Shown piece by piece: positions 25,323 to 33,021 of a stretch of 64,000 nucleotides of DNA (its first letter is position 1; each line of letters begins with the position of its first letter). The position numbers were made by a program, and so were the translations under genes. Source of the stretch: Marispirochaeta aestuarii (lineage in GTDB: Bacteria > Spirochaetota > Spirochaetia > JC444 > Marispirochaetaceae); contig NZ_MWQY01000003.1 of assembly GCF_002087085.1 (NCBI RefSeq), positions 211,388 to 275,387 on the forward strand, read 5' to 3'. Below the pieces are notes generated by a model, which worked only from the letters and a program-made list of their open reading frames with translations, had not been told where the DNA came from and did no database searches.

Positions 25323-25741
25323 TAGTTCTGGATACCAATGTGCTATCCGAACTTATGCGGCCGACCCCGAACCCAGTCGTTATTACATGGCTTGATACCC
25401 TTCCTGTCAGGGACGTTGCTTTAAGCTCGATTACTGTTTCGGAGATACTTTTCGGTATAGGTTTGTTACCGTCTGGAAAAAGAAAGGATCAACTCATTTC
25501 CGCAGCAAAGACACTCTTTGAAACTGATTTTCAGGACCGCATATTTCCTTTCGATGCCGATGCAGCTGTTGAATACGCGGCGATCGTACTTCATCGTCAA
25601 AAGTCCGGCCGCCCCATATCCATGGCTGATGGCCAGATTGCAGCAATATGCAGGGCACGGAAATGCTCGCTTGCGACCCGGAATATAAAGGATTTTGAAG
25701 GTACGGGAATAGTATTGATCGATCCTTGGGCCGAGGGGTAA
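25319..25741 (+). CDS. VapC/FitB-like PIN-domain ribonuclease toxin
   Basis: A 140-residue PIN-domain toxin. The four acidic residues of the active site are visible: Asp in MIVLDTNVLSELM (residue 5), Glu in TVSEILFGIG (about 43), Asp in SMADGQIAAIC (about 102) and Asp in ATRNIKDFEG (about 123). PIN toxins cleave tRNA or rRNA when not bound by antitoxin. It starts inside the antitoxin stop codon, so production is coupled. The pair may stabilise the surrounding repeat-rich locus. Confidence 0.92.
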   Translation: MIVLDTNVLSELMRPTPNPVVITWLDTLPVRDVALSSITVSEILFGIGLLPSGKRKDQLISAAKTLFETDFQDRIFPFDADAAVEYAAIVLHRQKSGRPISMADGQIAAICRARKCSLATRNIKDFEGTGIVLIDPWAEG

Positions 25742-25841
25742 CAAGTTTTTCCCCATAAGACCGCGGATAACTCTTTTTACAAGGTAGAACCACGACAGGC
25801 ACTGCAGGAGCACCACGGAGCCAGGGTCCCCCGTTTCCTGT

Positions 25842-25923
25842 GTGGTGCTTTTCGTGAATGTCGTGGTTAAAATCCTTATTTTCGAAAATGCTCAAACCAC
25901 TACAGACACAACAGGACCACGAC
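25842..25923. repeat. Palindromic interspersed repeat, copy C
   Basis: The right arm and centre are nearly identical to copy B (AACCACTACAGACACAACAGG and on). The left arm GTGGTGCTTTTCGTGAATG is more changed. It stands at the start of the second duplicated unit. Confidence 0.65.
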
Positions 25924-25975
25924 ATTTTTTATGGTTCTGATTCCCTCTGTCGTGGTTTAATCTTCCTTTAATTCA

Positions 25976-26104
25976 CTCCTTCAAGGTTTTTTCATTCTAC
26001 CAGCCGTCTTGCCGCCGTCAAGGGCCACGGCAAGCGGGCCTTCCGGCCCGCCCTTGACTGCGGCTGCAACGGTCCGGGGACAAACAGGTAAAACCTTGAA
26101 GGAG
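25976..26104 (+). promoter_or_regulatory. Structured 5' leader of GxxExxY gene 2, covering its ribosome site
   Basis: CTCCTTCAAGGTTTT (25976-25990) pairs with AAAACCTTGAAGGAG (26090-26104), three pairs longer than in copy 1. The base changes between copies keep or extend the pairing. The inner repeats GTCAAGGGC/GCCCTTGAC and GCGGGCC-TT-CCGGCCCGC are retained. Confidence 0.62.
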
Positions 26105-26112
26105 GCTTTGCC

Positions 26113-26475
26113 ATGTTGTATCCGGAATTGTCAAAACTCATCCTGGATTCCGCTTTTGCTGTTCACAGGTCGCTTGGTCCGGGGCTGCTGGAGCTGCCCT
26201 ACCACAATGCTTTGTATTATGAACTTGCCGGTAATAATCTGCAGGTTGGCTATAACGCTCCGTTTAATGTTTACTACCGTGGTTATACGGTAGGGGAGTA
26301 TTTTGCAGACCTCCTGGTAAACGGTACTGTCATTCTGGAGGTCAAAGCGGTCTCCGCACTGGGCACTGAACCTTCAGCCCAGCTGTTAAACTACCTGCAT
26401 ATTTCAGGCTGCAGGCTGGGTTTTCTGCTCAATTTTGCCCCTCAAAGGCTTGAGTTTAAGCGGCTGGTTTTGTAG
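26113..26475 (+). CDS. GxxExxY family protein, copy 2
   Basis: A 120-residue paralogue of the protein at 24543 with eight substitutions, none in the motif GLLELPY or in EYFADLLVNGTVILEVKAV. Copy 1 has Cys53 and His57 where this copy has Tyr53 and Tyr57. The ribosome site and the leader hairpin are the same. The conservation of protein, leader and flanks together suggests the unit behaves as a repeated cassette. The family's biochemical function is unknown. Nuclease activity is only a guess from the D/E/K pattern. Confidence 0.88.
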   Translation: MLYPELSKLILDSAFAVHRSLGPGLLELPYHNALYYELAGNNLQVGYNAPFNVYYRGYTVGEYFADLLVNGTVILEVKAVSALGTEPSAQLLNYLHISGCRLGFLLNFAPQRLEFKRLVL

Positions 26476-26537
26476 GCCGGAAAGGGTAACTACGACGGAC
26501 ACTACGGGAGCACGATATTTCTGAAGACTTTATCCTT

Positions 26538-26620
26538 GGTAGTGGTTTCCGTGAAAGTCGTGGTCTGAAAATTAAGTCAGAAGAGGTTTAAACCACTACA
26601 TTCACGACAGGAGCACGACA
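26538..26620. repeat. Palindromic interspersed repeat, copy D
   Basis: GGTAGTGGTTTCCGTGAAAG and TCGTGGT on the left mirror AACCACTACATTCACGACAGG and AGCACGAC on the right. The left arm also pairs with the sequence just after the gene (ACTACGACGGACACTACGG), so alternative folds exist. The remaining bases to 26887 hold more half-elements and no gene. Confidence 0.55.
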
Positions 26621-26887
26621 GATTTATGGTTCCCGTTTCCTTTGTAGTGCTGGTAGTGGATATTGTGGTTCCTGTTTCACCGCGCTATTCCCACTAATAA
26701 TCAAGAATATGCCATCCCGCAGCGATGTTTTTATCCTTCTTCTTTTCATCTGAGAGATAGACCTTAATGTTGATGTCAGGTTTTTTTATTGACGCACGGC
26801 GATAGAGAACATACAGTTTTACCAGACGTGATCTGCCTTCCGGCTTGCTGCGTCCGGAAAAAATAGCCACAGGAGGAATCCTGCGTT

Positions 26888-27877
26888 ATGCAATCCGAAA
26901 ACCCGAATAATCTTCTTCTTGATTCCAGAGTAAAAGGCGGCATTTTCGGCCTTGCTATAGGCGACGCTTTGGGGGTGCCCGTCGAATTTATACATCGGGA
27001 GAAAATAACCCGTTCCCCGGTACGCGGCATGCAAGGATACGGGACCCATAATCAGCCCCCGGGGACCTGGTCCGATGATACCTCAATGGCACTGTGTATT
27101 CTTGAGTCAGTCACCAAAATAGGCTGGAACATTGACGACCAGGCAATGCGTTTTGTCCGCTGGTACAAAGAAGCGCATCTGACCGCCCATGATGCTGTTT
27201 TTGATATAGGGATAGCGACAGCACAGGCTATTGATCGTATAGCAGCCGGGTACGCACCACTTGAAGCGGGAAGCAGGGATGAAAACTCTAACGGCAACGG
27301 ATCGCTGATGCGCAGCCTGCCGGCCGCCGTCTACTGCGCGGTTACCTGCGGTGATGAAAAGTTGGTGGAAGAAGTCGCGAACTCATCGGCCATCACCCAC
27401 GCCCATCCCCGGAGCAGACTGGGCTGCGTTATCCACGCGTTTTTAATCTCAGAGCTGCTGAAAAGTAAGCGGATCGATGCCGCCCTCATCGGGGCGGCCA
27501 AACGGGTTGAATCGGTGCTTGAATCCTGTATTCTTTTTTCCGACATGAAGCAGGAGCTGCAGCACTATCATTCCATACTGTATGACAACCTGGAACTCGC
27601 TGAATCGTCCGAAATACGGTCAAGCGGATACGTGGTAGACACCCTGGAAGCAGCGGTCTGGTGTCTTCTTACAAGTTCAGGCTTTGAAGAATGCGTCCTC
27701 AAGGCAGTGAACCTGGGGGACGATACGGACACGGTGGGCGCGGTTGCAGGAGGCCTTGCAGGAATTTACTGGGGGTATGAAAGTATTCCGTCTGAGTGGA
27801 TTGAAACTTTGGCGAAGCATGAGATGATCGGGGCGATGGCGGAGGAGTTTGTTGGTGTTTTAAACTGTTCTCAGTAA
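26888..27877 (+). CDS. ADP-ribosylglycohydrolase family protein
   Basis: A 329-residue DraG/ARH-type hydrolase that removes ADP-ribose from proteins or other acceptors using two metal ions. The metal-binding residues are in DDTSMAL (about 59-65) and LGDDTDTVGAVAGGLAG (about 278-294), and the conserved entry GGIFGLAIGDALGVPVEF opens the protein. NGNGSLMRSLPAAV is also typical. The start has AGGAGG 11 bases before it. It may reverse ADP-ribosylation by a toxin or regulate metabolism. The location beside TA modules makes the first plausible but unproven. Confidence 0.92.
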   Translation: MQSENPNNLLLDSRVKGGIFGLAIGDALGVPVEFIHREKITRSPVRGMQGYGTHNQPPGTWSDDTSMALCILESVTKIGWNIDDQAMRFVRWYKEAHLTAHDAVFDIGIATAQAIDRIAAGYAPLEAGSRDENSNGNGSLMRSLPAAVYCAVTCGDEKLVEEVANSSAITHAHPRSRLGCVIHAFLISELLKSKRIDAALIGAAKRVESVLESCILFSDMKQELQHYHSILYDNLELAESSEIRSSGYVVDTLEAAVWCLLTSSGFEECVLKAVNLGDDTDTVGAVAGGLAGIYWGYESIPSEWIETLAKHEMIGAMAEEFVGVLNCSQ

Positions 27878-28037
27878 ATGATACTTCATTTGCGTTAGGA
27901 AAATCCCCTAATCATTTCGTTATACTTAACTTTATAAGTTCAGAAAGATTACTCTTTCTTTTATAAAGATACTTCATTTTCATTGACTTAATAGTGGACA
28001 GTTGAATTACAGCATATTAGTAGTGTATTGTCATCTT

Positions 28038-29051
28038 GTGGGAACTACAATCAAGGATATGGCTAGAATTTTAGGTGTTTCTCATTCTACAGTATCGCGT
28101 GCACTTAGAGATAGTCCTGAAATTGGTCCTTTGATGAAGCAGAAAGTACGAGATTTGGCGTTAAATCTAAACTATCGCCCTAATGCTTTTGCTCGTAATT
28201 TAGTTCGGCAAAAGTCTGAACATATTGGAATTATTATCCCAGATATAGAAAATCCTTTTTATGCTTCACTATGCAAAAGAATTATTCGGTTCTTTGAAAA
28301 TAATAATTATAAAACAATAATCTGCAATTCTGATCGTGATACAACTAAAGAAAAATCTCACATTGAATACTTAGAAGAATTACAAGTTGCTGGCATTTTA
28401 ATGGTTCCCGCCGATGTTAATCAGGAATCTTTTATGCATTTAACTACTTCCGGGGTGCCCTTAGTTCTAATTGATCATGACGGTACAAAAGAAAAAATTG
28501 ATTCCGTAATGGGAAATAACTTCATTGGTGCATGTATAGCGGTAAAACATTTGATATCTTTGGGTTATACCAAGATTGCGCATATTTCCGGACCAGAAAA
28601 TGCTGATCCTAGTCTTGCTCGTTTGAAAGGTTATTTACATGTTGTATCAGAATTTTTTTCAACTGATTTCGAACCTATTATTATACATTCTGACTCGACA
28701 TTTACTGGAGGCTATGAAGCTTCTAAATCGTTGTTTTCAGGTAAATATGATTTTGATGCGGTCTTCACGGTAAATGACGTTACAGCTCTTTCTCTATTAC
28801 AGGTCGTAAATGAACGCGGATTGAGAGTGCCATATGATGTTTCCGTTGTTGGTTTCGATGATATTTCTATGGCTCGTATGGCATCTGTTCCTCTAACAAC
28901 TATGCGACAAGTACCAGAAGACATAGCACGCGAGGCCGGTAACATTTTATTGGATAAAATGCAAACAGGCTACTCTGATTCTCAGAGAAACATCTTTTTA
29001 ACCCCAGAGTTAATTATCCGAGACTCCTGTGGTTCTAAATTAAGAGTATGA
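28038..29051 (+). CDS. LacI-family transcriptional regulator
   Basis: A sugar-responsive repressor of about 338 residues. The N-terminal HTH (TIKDMARILGVSHSTVSRALR) and hinge (NYRPNAFARNLVRQKSEHIG) bind DNA, followed by a periplasmic-binding-like effector domain (IGIIIPDIENPFYASL to VVGFDDISMARMASVPLTTM). The start is uncertain: GTG at 28038 fits the family, while TTG at 28002 and GTG at 28023 are open too, and none has a good ribosome site. It converges on the aldolase gene at the end of the sugar operon, whose promoter carries two LacI-type palindromes, the probable targets. The gene is AT-rich like its neighbours. Confidence 0.93.
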   Translation: MGTTIKDMARILGVSHSTVSRALRDSPEIGPLMKQKVRDLALNLNYRPNAFARNLVRQKSEHIGIIIPDIENPFYASLCKRIIRFFENNNYKTIICNSDRDTTKEKSHIEYLEELQVAGILMVPADVNQESFMHLTTSGVPLVLIDHDGTKEKIDSVMGNNFIGACIAVKHLISLGYTKIAHISGPENADPSLARLKGYLHVVSEFFSTDFEPIIIHSDSTFTGGYEASKSLFSGKYDFDAVFTVNDVTALSLLQVVNERGLRVPYDVSVVGFDDISMARMASVPLTTMRQVPEDIAREAGNILLDKMQTGYSDSQRNIFLTPELIIRDSCGSKLRV

Positions 29052-29104
29052 CTAATTTTGGTAAATTCACAGATAGACTTTAAAAGTTATTGTCTTATCC
29101 TATA

Positions 29105-30196
29105 TTATATTCTTCCTACCGCTCCAAAGTTAACCAACAATTGGCCAACAATTTCTTTAGTTCCTAATTCTATCTTTTGACAAATCTTCTTCTCAAATTC
29201 GTCAGCAGCATCGCCTGTCAATAGCATTTCTTTTACTGGCGCCAAGATCTTACGGAAGTCAATTTCATGAGAATTCTCCTGTAAATATGTAAATATTTTT
29301 GATTCTATATTTCCTTTGTTCTTTTCCGACATTATTAATTCTCTTATATTTCGTGTTATGCTTAACCTCATGTCAGTGTCTATATTTATTTTCCCAACTC
29401 CCTCTTTTATAGCGCTTTTTAATTCATCGACATCTATACCTTCTGCTTTCACAAGATCGCCACCATTTTTATTGATATCTTCGACAATATACTTGGGAAC
29501 AGTTGAACTACCGTGAGAAACAAGAACTGTACGTAAACCTGAGTGTAGCAGGTTCTCTCTTGCAGCAGTAATTATCTCTTTTCTAAGCTTTACATTACTC
29601 CCTTTATTTACCCCATGCTTTGTGCCAAAAGATAGGGCCAAACAATCAATTCCAGTTTTTTTTACAAAATCTGTCACCAACATAGGGTTTGTATATGTGC
29701 TTGTTTCAGAGAAAATATTCTCTTCTTCGCCTGCTAAAATTCCAAGTTCCGCTTCAACAGTAACATCGTAAGGTTTAGCTAACCTCTTAACTTCTCGAGT
29801 GATGTCAACATTTTCTTTATATGGTAGATTTGAAGCATCAATCATAACAGATGTAAACCCATTCTCTATCAGCATTTTAATGGTATCTAAGTCTTTTACA
29901 TGGTCAGCATTTAAGGCTACAGGAATGGAATACGCATGTTTCAATTTCTCAATCATCGATATAACATTCTTTGCACCAAACTCTTTTTCATCTAAAGTTG
30001 AATTGTTCATATCCTTTGCTGAACCTAGAAAACTAATTGCTATCATACCTATCTGAATGATCGCTGGAGTACGAAAAACTTCATGAATATCAAGTGCAGC
30101 TTTTAACTGTTGAAAACATGTAATGTTAAAAGCACCATGCGCATATCGTTTTTCAATAGTGGGTTCAAGTATTTGGTACATCGGTACAAGGTTCAT
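29105..30196 (-). CDS. Class II (zinc) ketose-bisphosphate aldolase family protein
   Basis: A 363-residue class II aldolase-like enzyme that should split a phosphorylated ketose into two trioses or a triose and an aldehyde. Zinc and substrate residues are visible: His in ALNADHVKDLDTIK (about 98), Glu in VTVEAELGILAGEEE (about 150), His in SFGTKHGVNKG (about 204), and His in VLVSHGSS (about 240), with KINIDTDMR binding phosphate. It is longer than the usual 285-310 residues by a C-terminal extension. The ribosome site GGAG fixes the start. It is the last gene of the sugar operon and works on the product of the PfkB kinase. Confidence 0.88.
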   Translation of the reverse strand: MNLVPMYQILEPTIEKRYAHGAFNITCFQQLKAALDIHEVFRTPAIIQIGMIAISFLGSAKDMNNSTLDEKEFGAKNVISMIEKLKHAYSIPVALNADHVKDLDTIKMLIENGFTSVMIDASNLPYKENVDITREVKRLAKPYDVTVEAELGILAGEEENIFSETSTYTNPMLVTDFVKKTGIDCLALSFGTKHGVNKGSNVKLRKEIITAARENLLHSGLRTVLVSHGSSTVPKYIVEDINKNGGDLVKAEGIDVDELKSAIKEGVGKINIDTDMRLSITRNIRELIMSEKNKGNIESKIFTYLQENSHEIDFRKILAPVKEMLLTGDAADEFEKKICQKIELGTKEIVGQLLVNFGAVGRI

Positions 30197-30217
30197 ATTT
30201 ACTCCATTTCTTTTTGA

Positions 30218-31135
30218 TCAGGATAGGGACATCTTTTCTTTTTTTATAGTAAATTCTTGGACTTCTTCGAGAGTTGGAATCCCTTTTTGTCCTCCAACAG
30301 TTTGACAATTTATAGCGGCACAGGCATTAGCAAATCGTACCGTTTTTTTTAGATCATATCCCTTCCATAGAGCGAATATAAAAGCGCCATGAAAGACGTC
30401 ACCTGCCCCCGTTGAGTCTATTACATTTACCTTATAAGCAGGTATATTTTCGATACCATCTTTTTTTATTATGTAAGATCCCTTCTCGCCACAAGTCACT
30501 ATTAAAGCTTTGTTACCATTCTGCAGCAACGATTTCCCAGCCTCGATTGGGTCGCTAATATTTGTGTATGAACATAGAAAAAGCTCAGACAAGACTGGGT
30601 AATCAATATATTTTAAATACTCAGTTAACCTTGGATCACGATTTTTAGGACTCAAATCTGTTACAGTCACAATATTCATTTTCCTAGCTTTTATTGCTGC
30701 CTTTAGCGCTGTCTCAAAGAAGAACCCATCAAATAGCATATGCGAAACATTCTCATAATTTATTTTATTTATGTTCAAATTTGATAGTCCATTAACACCT
30801 TTATAATGTATAAAGCTTCGTCTTCCTGTAGAGGAATGTATTAATACTAAAGTGACTGCACTTCTGTTTTCATTGCTAATCATTACATTGTCGCATTTAA
30901 TACCAAACCTATTAAAGTTTTCTAAATGAGACATTCCTTCGGTATCATTACCGATTGCACTAATAATTTCTGTATCAGCTCCCAGTTTCGCAGCTGTTAC
31001 CAATCCAGTTGCAACCATTCCACCTTGTTGGACTTGATATTCTTCAATGTATTCCACTTCCTCCCAAGCTGGCATATTTGGTATTACTGAAAGAATATCG
31101 TATGCGATTCCACCGAGTCCTAAAATCCGTTTCAT
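30218..31135 (-). CDS. PfkB-family sugar kinase
   Basis: A 305-residue ribokinase-type kinase using ATP to phosphorylate a sugar or sugar phosphate. The N-terminal GGIAYDILSVIPNMP and the glycine-rich QGGMVATGLVTAAKLGADT match the substrate side. The C-terminal DSTGAGDVFHGAFIFAL holds the anion hole and catalytic Asp. The substrate is unknown. Together with the aldolase downstream it suggests a pathway through a ketose 1,6-bisphosphate-like intermediate. It starts at ATG 31135 after AAAGGA. Confidence 0.9.
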   Translation of the reverse strand: MKRILGLGGIAYDILSVIPNMPAWEEVEYIEEYQVQQGGMVATGLVTAAKLGADTEIISAIGNDTEGMSHLENFNRFGIKCDNVMISNENRSAVTLVLIHSSTGRRSFIHYKGVNGLSNLNINKINYENVSHMLFDGFFFETALKAAIKARKMNIVTVTDLSPKNRDPRLTEYLKYIDYPVLSELFLCSYTNISDPIEAGKSLLQNGNKALIVTCGEKGSYIIKKDGIENIPAYKVNVIDSTGAGDVFHGAFIFALWKGYDLKKTVRFANACAAINCQTVGGQKGIPTLEEVQEFTIKKEKMSLS

Positions 31136-31157
31136 TTAGTTCAGTCCTTTCTTATCC

Positions 31158-31997
31158 CTATTGCTTTACGGCACCAGCGACCAAGCCGCTCTTAAAAGAC
31201 TTTTGAGCTATGAAGTACAAGAAAAATGTCGGAATAACTGATAGTGTGGCGGCTGCCATTAAACGTCCCCAGGCAAAATCATCTTCGACAATCCATTGAA
31301 CTATACCTGCTGGTATGGTCATGCTTTTTGAGCTAGTCACAAAAACAAGGGCATATAGGAATTCGTTCCAACAAAGGGTAAAAGAATATAGAGCAACTAC
31401 TGCAATGCCAGGCAACGATAGTGGTACAAAAATTTTGGTTAGTATTTGAGGTTTTGTACAACCATCCAATACAGCAGCCTCATCTAGACTTTGAGGAATA
31501 GTTGAAAAATAGCCATAGAGCATCCATGTACAAAAGGGAATAGTAGCACTTAGGTACGAAACTATTAATGCATATAGAGTATTTTGTATACCTGCCCTTG
31601 TTATTAAAAAGAATAAAGGGATGAATAAAATAGCAGCAGGTATTAAATAACTTGCTATTATGCTTCTTGCAATAAAGATCCTCCCTGGAAACTTTAAGCG
31701 AGTAATTGCATAAGCACTCATGGTAGAAAAAACAATTGAAAACAATGTTACAGTCACACCTACAATCATAGAATTCTTCATATACTGAATAAAGTTTCCA
31801 CGATTTATTACATCTTGAAAGTTCTCAAGACTCCAGTTTTGTGGAAAAATCGTTACATTTCCTGCATAAAAATCTGCAGAAGGTCTAAATGCCGTAAAAA
31901 GAATCCATATAATGGGAAAAACAGCCCAGAGGATACATATAATGACCAATAACAAAAATAAAATTTTCCTTACCGCATTGTATTTCTTGTAATCCAT
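31158..31997 (-). CDS. Carbohydrate ABC transporter permease (MalG type)
   Basis: A 279-residue inner-membrane permease of the CUT1 family with six membrane segments, the first at about 12-32 (ILFLLLVIICILWAVFPIIW). The EAA loop that docks the ATPase is EAAVLDGCTKPQILTKIFVPLSLP (about 190-213). It pairs with the MalF-type permease encoded upstream to form the channel for the sugar delivered by the binding protein. The start ATG has AGAAGGAAGAG before it. No ATPase gene lies in this operon. Confidence 0.93.
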   Translation of the reverse strand: MDYKKYNAVRKILFLLLVIICILWAVFPIIWILFTAFRPSADFYAGNVTIFPQNWSLENFQDVINRGNFIQYMKNSMIVGVTVTLFSIVFSTMSAYAITRLKFPGRIFIARSIIASYLIPAAILFIPLFFLITRAGIQNTLYALIVSYLSATIPFCTWMLYGYFSTIPQSLDEAAVLDGCTKPQILTKIFVPLSLPGIAVVALYSFTLCWNEFLYALVFVTSSKSMTIPAGIVQWIVEDDFAWGRLMAAATLSVIPTFFLYFIAQKSFKSGLVAGAVKQ

Positions 31998-32019
31998 AAA
32001 CTCTTCCTTCTAACCAGAA

Positions 32020-32925
32020 TTAATCATTTTTTAGCATGGTGCGAGTAAGGTACACAGTTAATACTGCAAAGACTGGAATTGCGGTAATTGAAACTGCCGA
32101 CGCAAGAGAAATATTTCTCATTTCTATGCCATATTTAAAAGTTAGAGTAGAAAGTATGTGAGTCATACCACCTGGACCACCACCAGTCATTGAATAAACA
32201 TACTGAAATTGATTAAAAGTCCATATAAATGACAGTAACATCGTTGTTATGATGATGTTAGTTAAACTTGGAAGGGTAATATAAAAGAACTTGTGTATTT
32301 TATTTCCCCCATCTATTTCTACCGCTTCATAAAGTTCCTTTGGTATTGTTACTAACCCAGCCAAAAGCATCATTGTATAAAACGGATAACCTTGCCAGGT
32401 CGCAGCTATAATCACACTAATCATTGCGAACCTTGGATCAGAAAGCCAGTATATAGGTTCACTAGCTAAGCTATATTTAGCTAAAAGGATATTAAAAAAA
32501 CCATTATAATCATCAAAGATCCAGCGCCATGTTAACGCGGCAATATATGGAGAGATCGCCCAGGGTAAAATAATCAAAACCCTGACAGCACCCTTGAATG
32601 GAAAATTAGCATTTAGCAAAATAGCAGTTATTAGACCAATAAAAAACTTTAAAATAACTGAAGAAAAAGTATAGTAAAATGAATTACCAAAGGCACGCCA
32701 AAATTCAGCACTTTGAAATAATGTATAGAAATTTGATAGACCGATAAAATTCCCCTGACCACCCAAGCTCTTATTTGTAAAAGAGATCCAAATTGCTGTT
32801 AAAAATGGATATAATATAACCAGCAATAAAATAGTTATTGTTGGTAGAATGAATAGATACGCAGTACGTATATCGCGGTACCTTTGTATTTCGAACAAAT
32901 TTCTTGGAACAGATGGAATTACCAT
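32020..32925 (-). CDS. Carbohydrate ABC transporter permease (MalF type)
   Basis: A 301-residue permease with six membrane segments. The EAA motif is EAVEIDGGNKIHKFFYITLPSL (about 202-223), and the periplasmic loop after helix 1 (WISFTNKSLGGQGNFIGLSNF) is typical of CUT1 permeases. It forms a heterodimer with the MalG-type protein. The start ATG follows GGGGAA. It lies between the binding-protein gene and the second permease, with short gaps of 96 and 22 bp. The sugar is not predictable from sequence alone. Confidence 0.93.
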   Translation of the reverse strand: MVIPSVPRNLFEIQRYRDIRTAYLFILPTITILLLVILYPFLTAIWISFTNKSLGGQGNFIGLSNFYTLFQSAEFWRAFGNSFYYTFSSVILKFFIGLITAILLNANFPFKGAVRVLIILPWAISPYIAALTWRWIFDDYNGFFNILLAKYSLASEPIYWLSDPRFAMISVIIAATWQGYPFYTMMLLAGLVTIPKELYEAVEIDGGNKIHKFFYITLPSLTNIIITTMLLSFIWTFNQFQYVYSMTGGGPGGMTHILSTLTFKYGIEMRNISLASAVSITAIPVFAVLTVYLTRTMLKND

Positions 32926-33021
32926 TTTTTTCCCCGATATCCATAATTTGGCAAAGTCGATTTATAAAAATCGACTTTGCCATAATCGAAAACTTTTCTA
33001 TAATTTATAAAGTCAATTTTT

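Larger units (their letters stand above)
25861..26567 (+). repeat. Duplicated 0.7-kb unit, copy 2
   Basis: Direct repeat of 24289-24995. The leader, the gene and the trailing palindrome are all conserved, including non-coding parts, so duplication was recent or kept by gene conversion. Confidence 0.75.

Noticed and set aside
23638..26620. CRISPR array
   Set aside because: The repeats are long imperfect palindromes with irregular spacing and no uniform spacers, and there are no cas genes.
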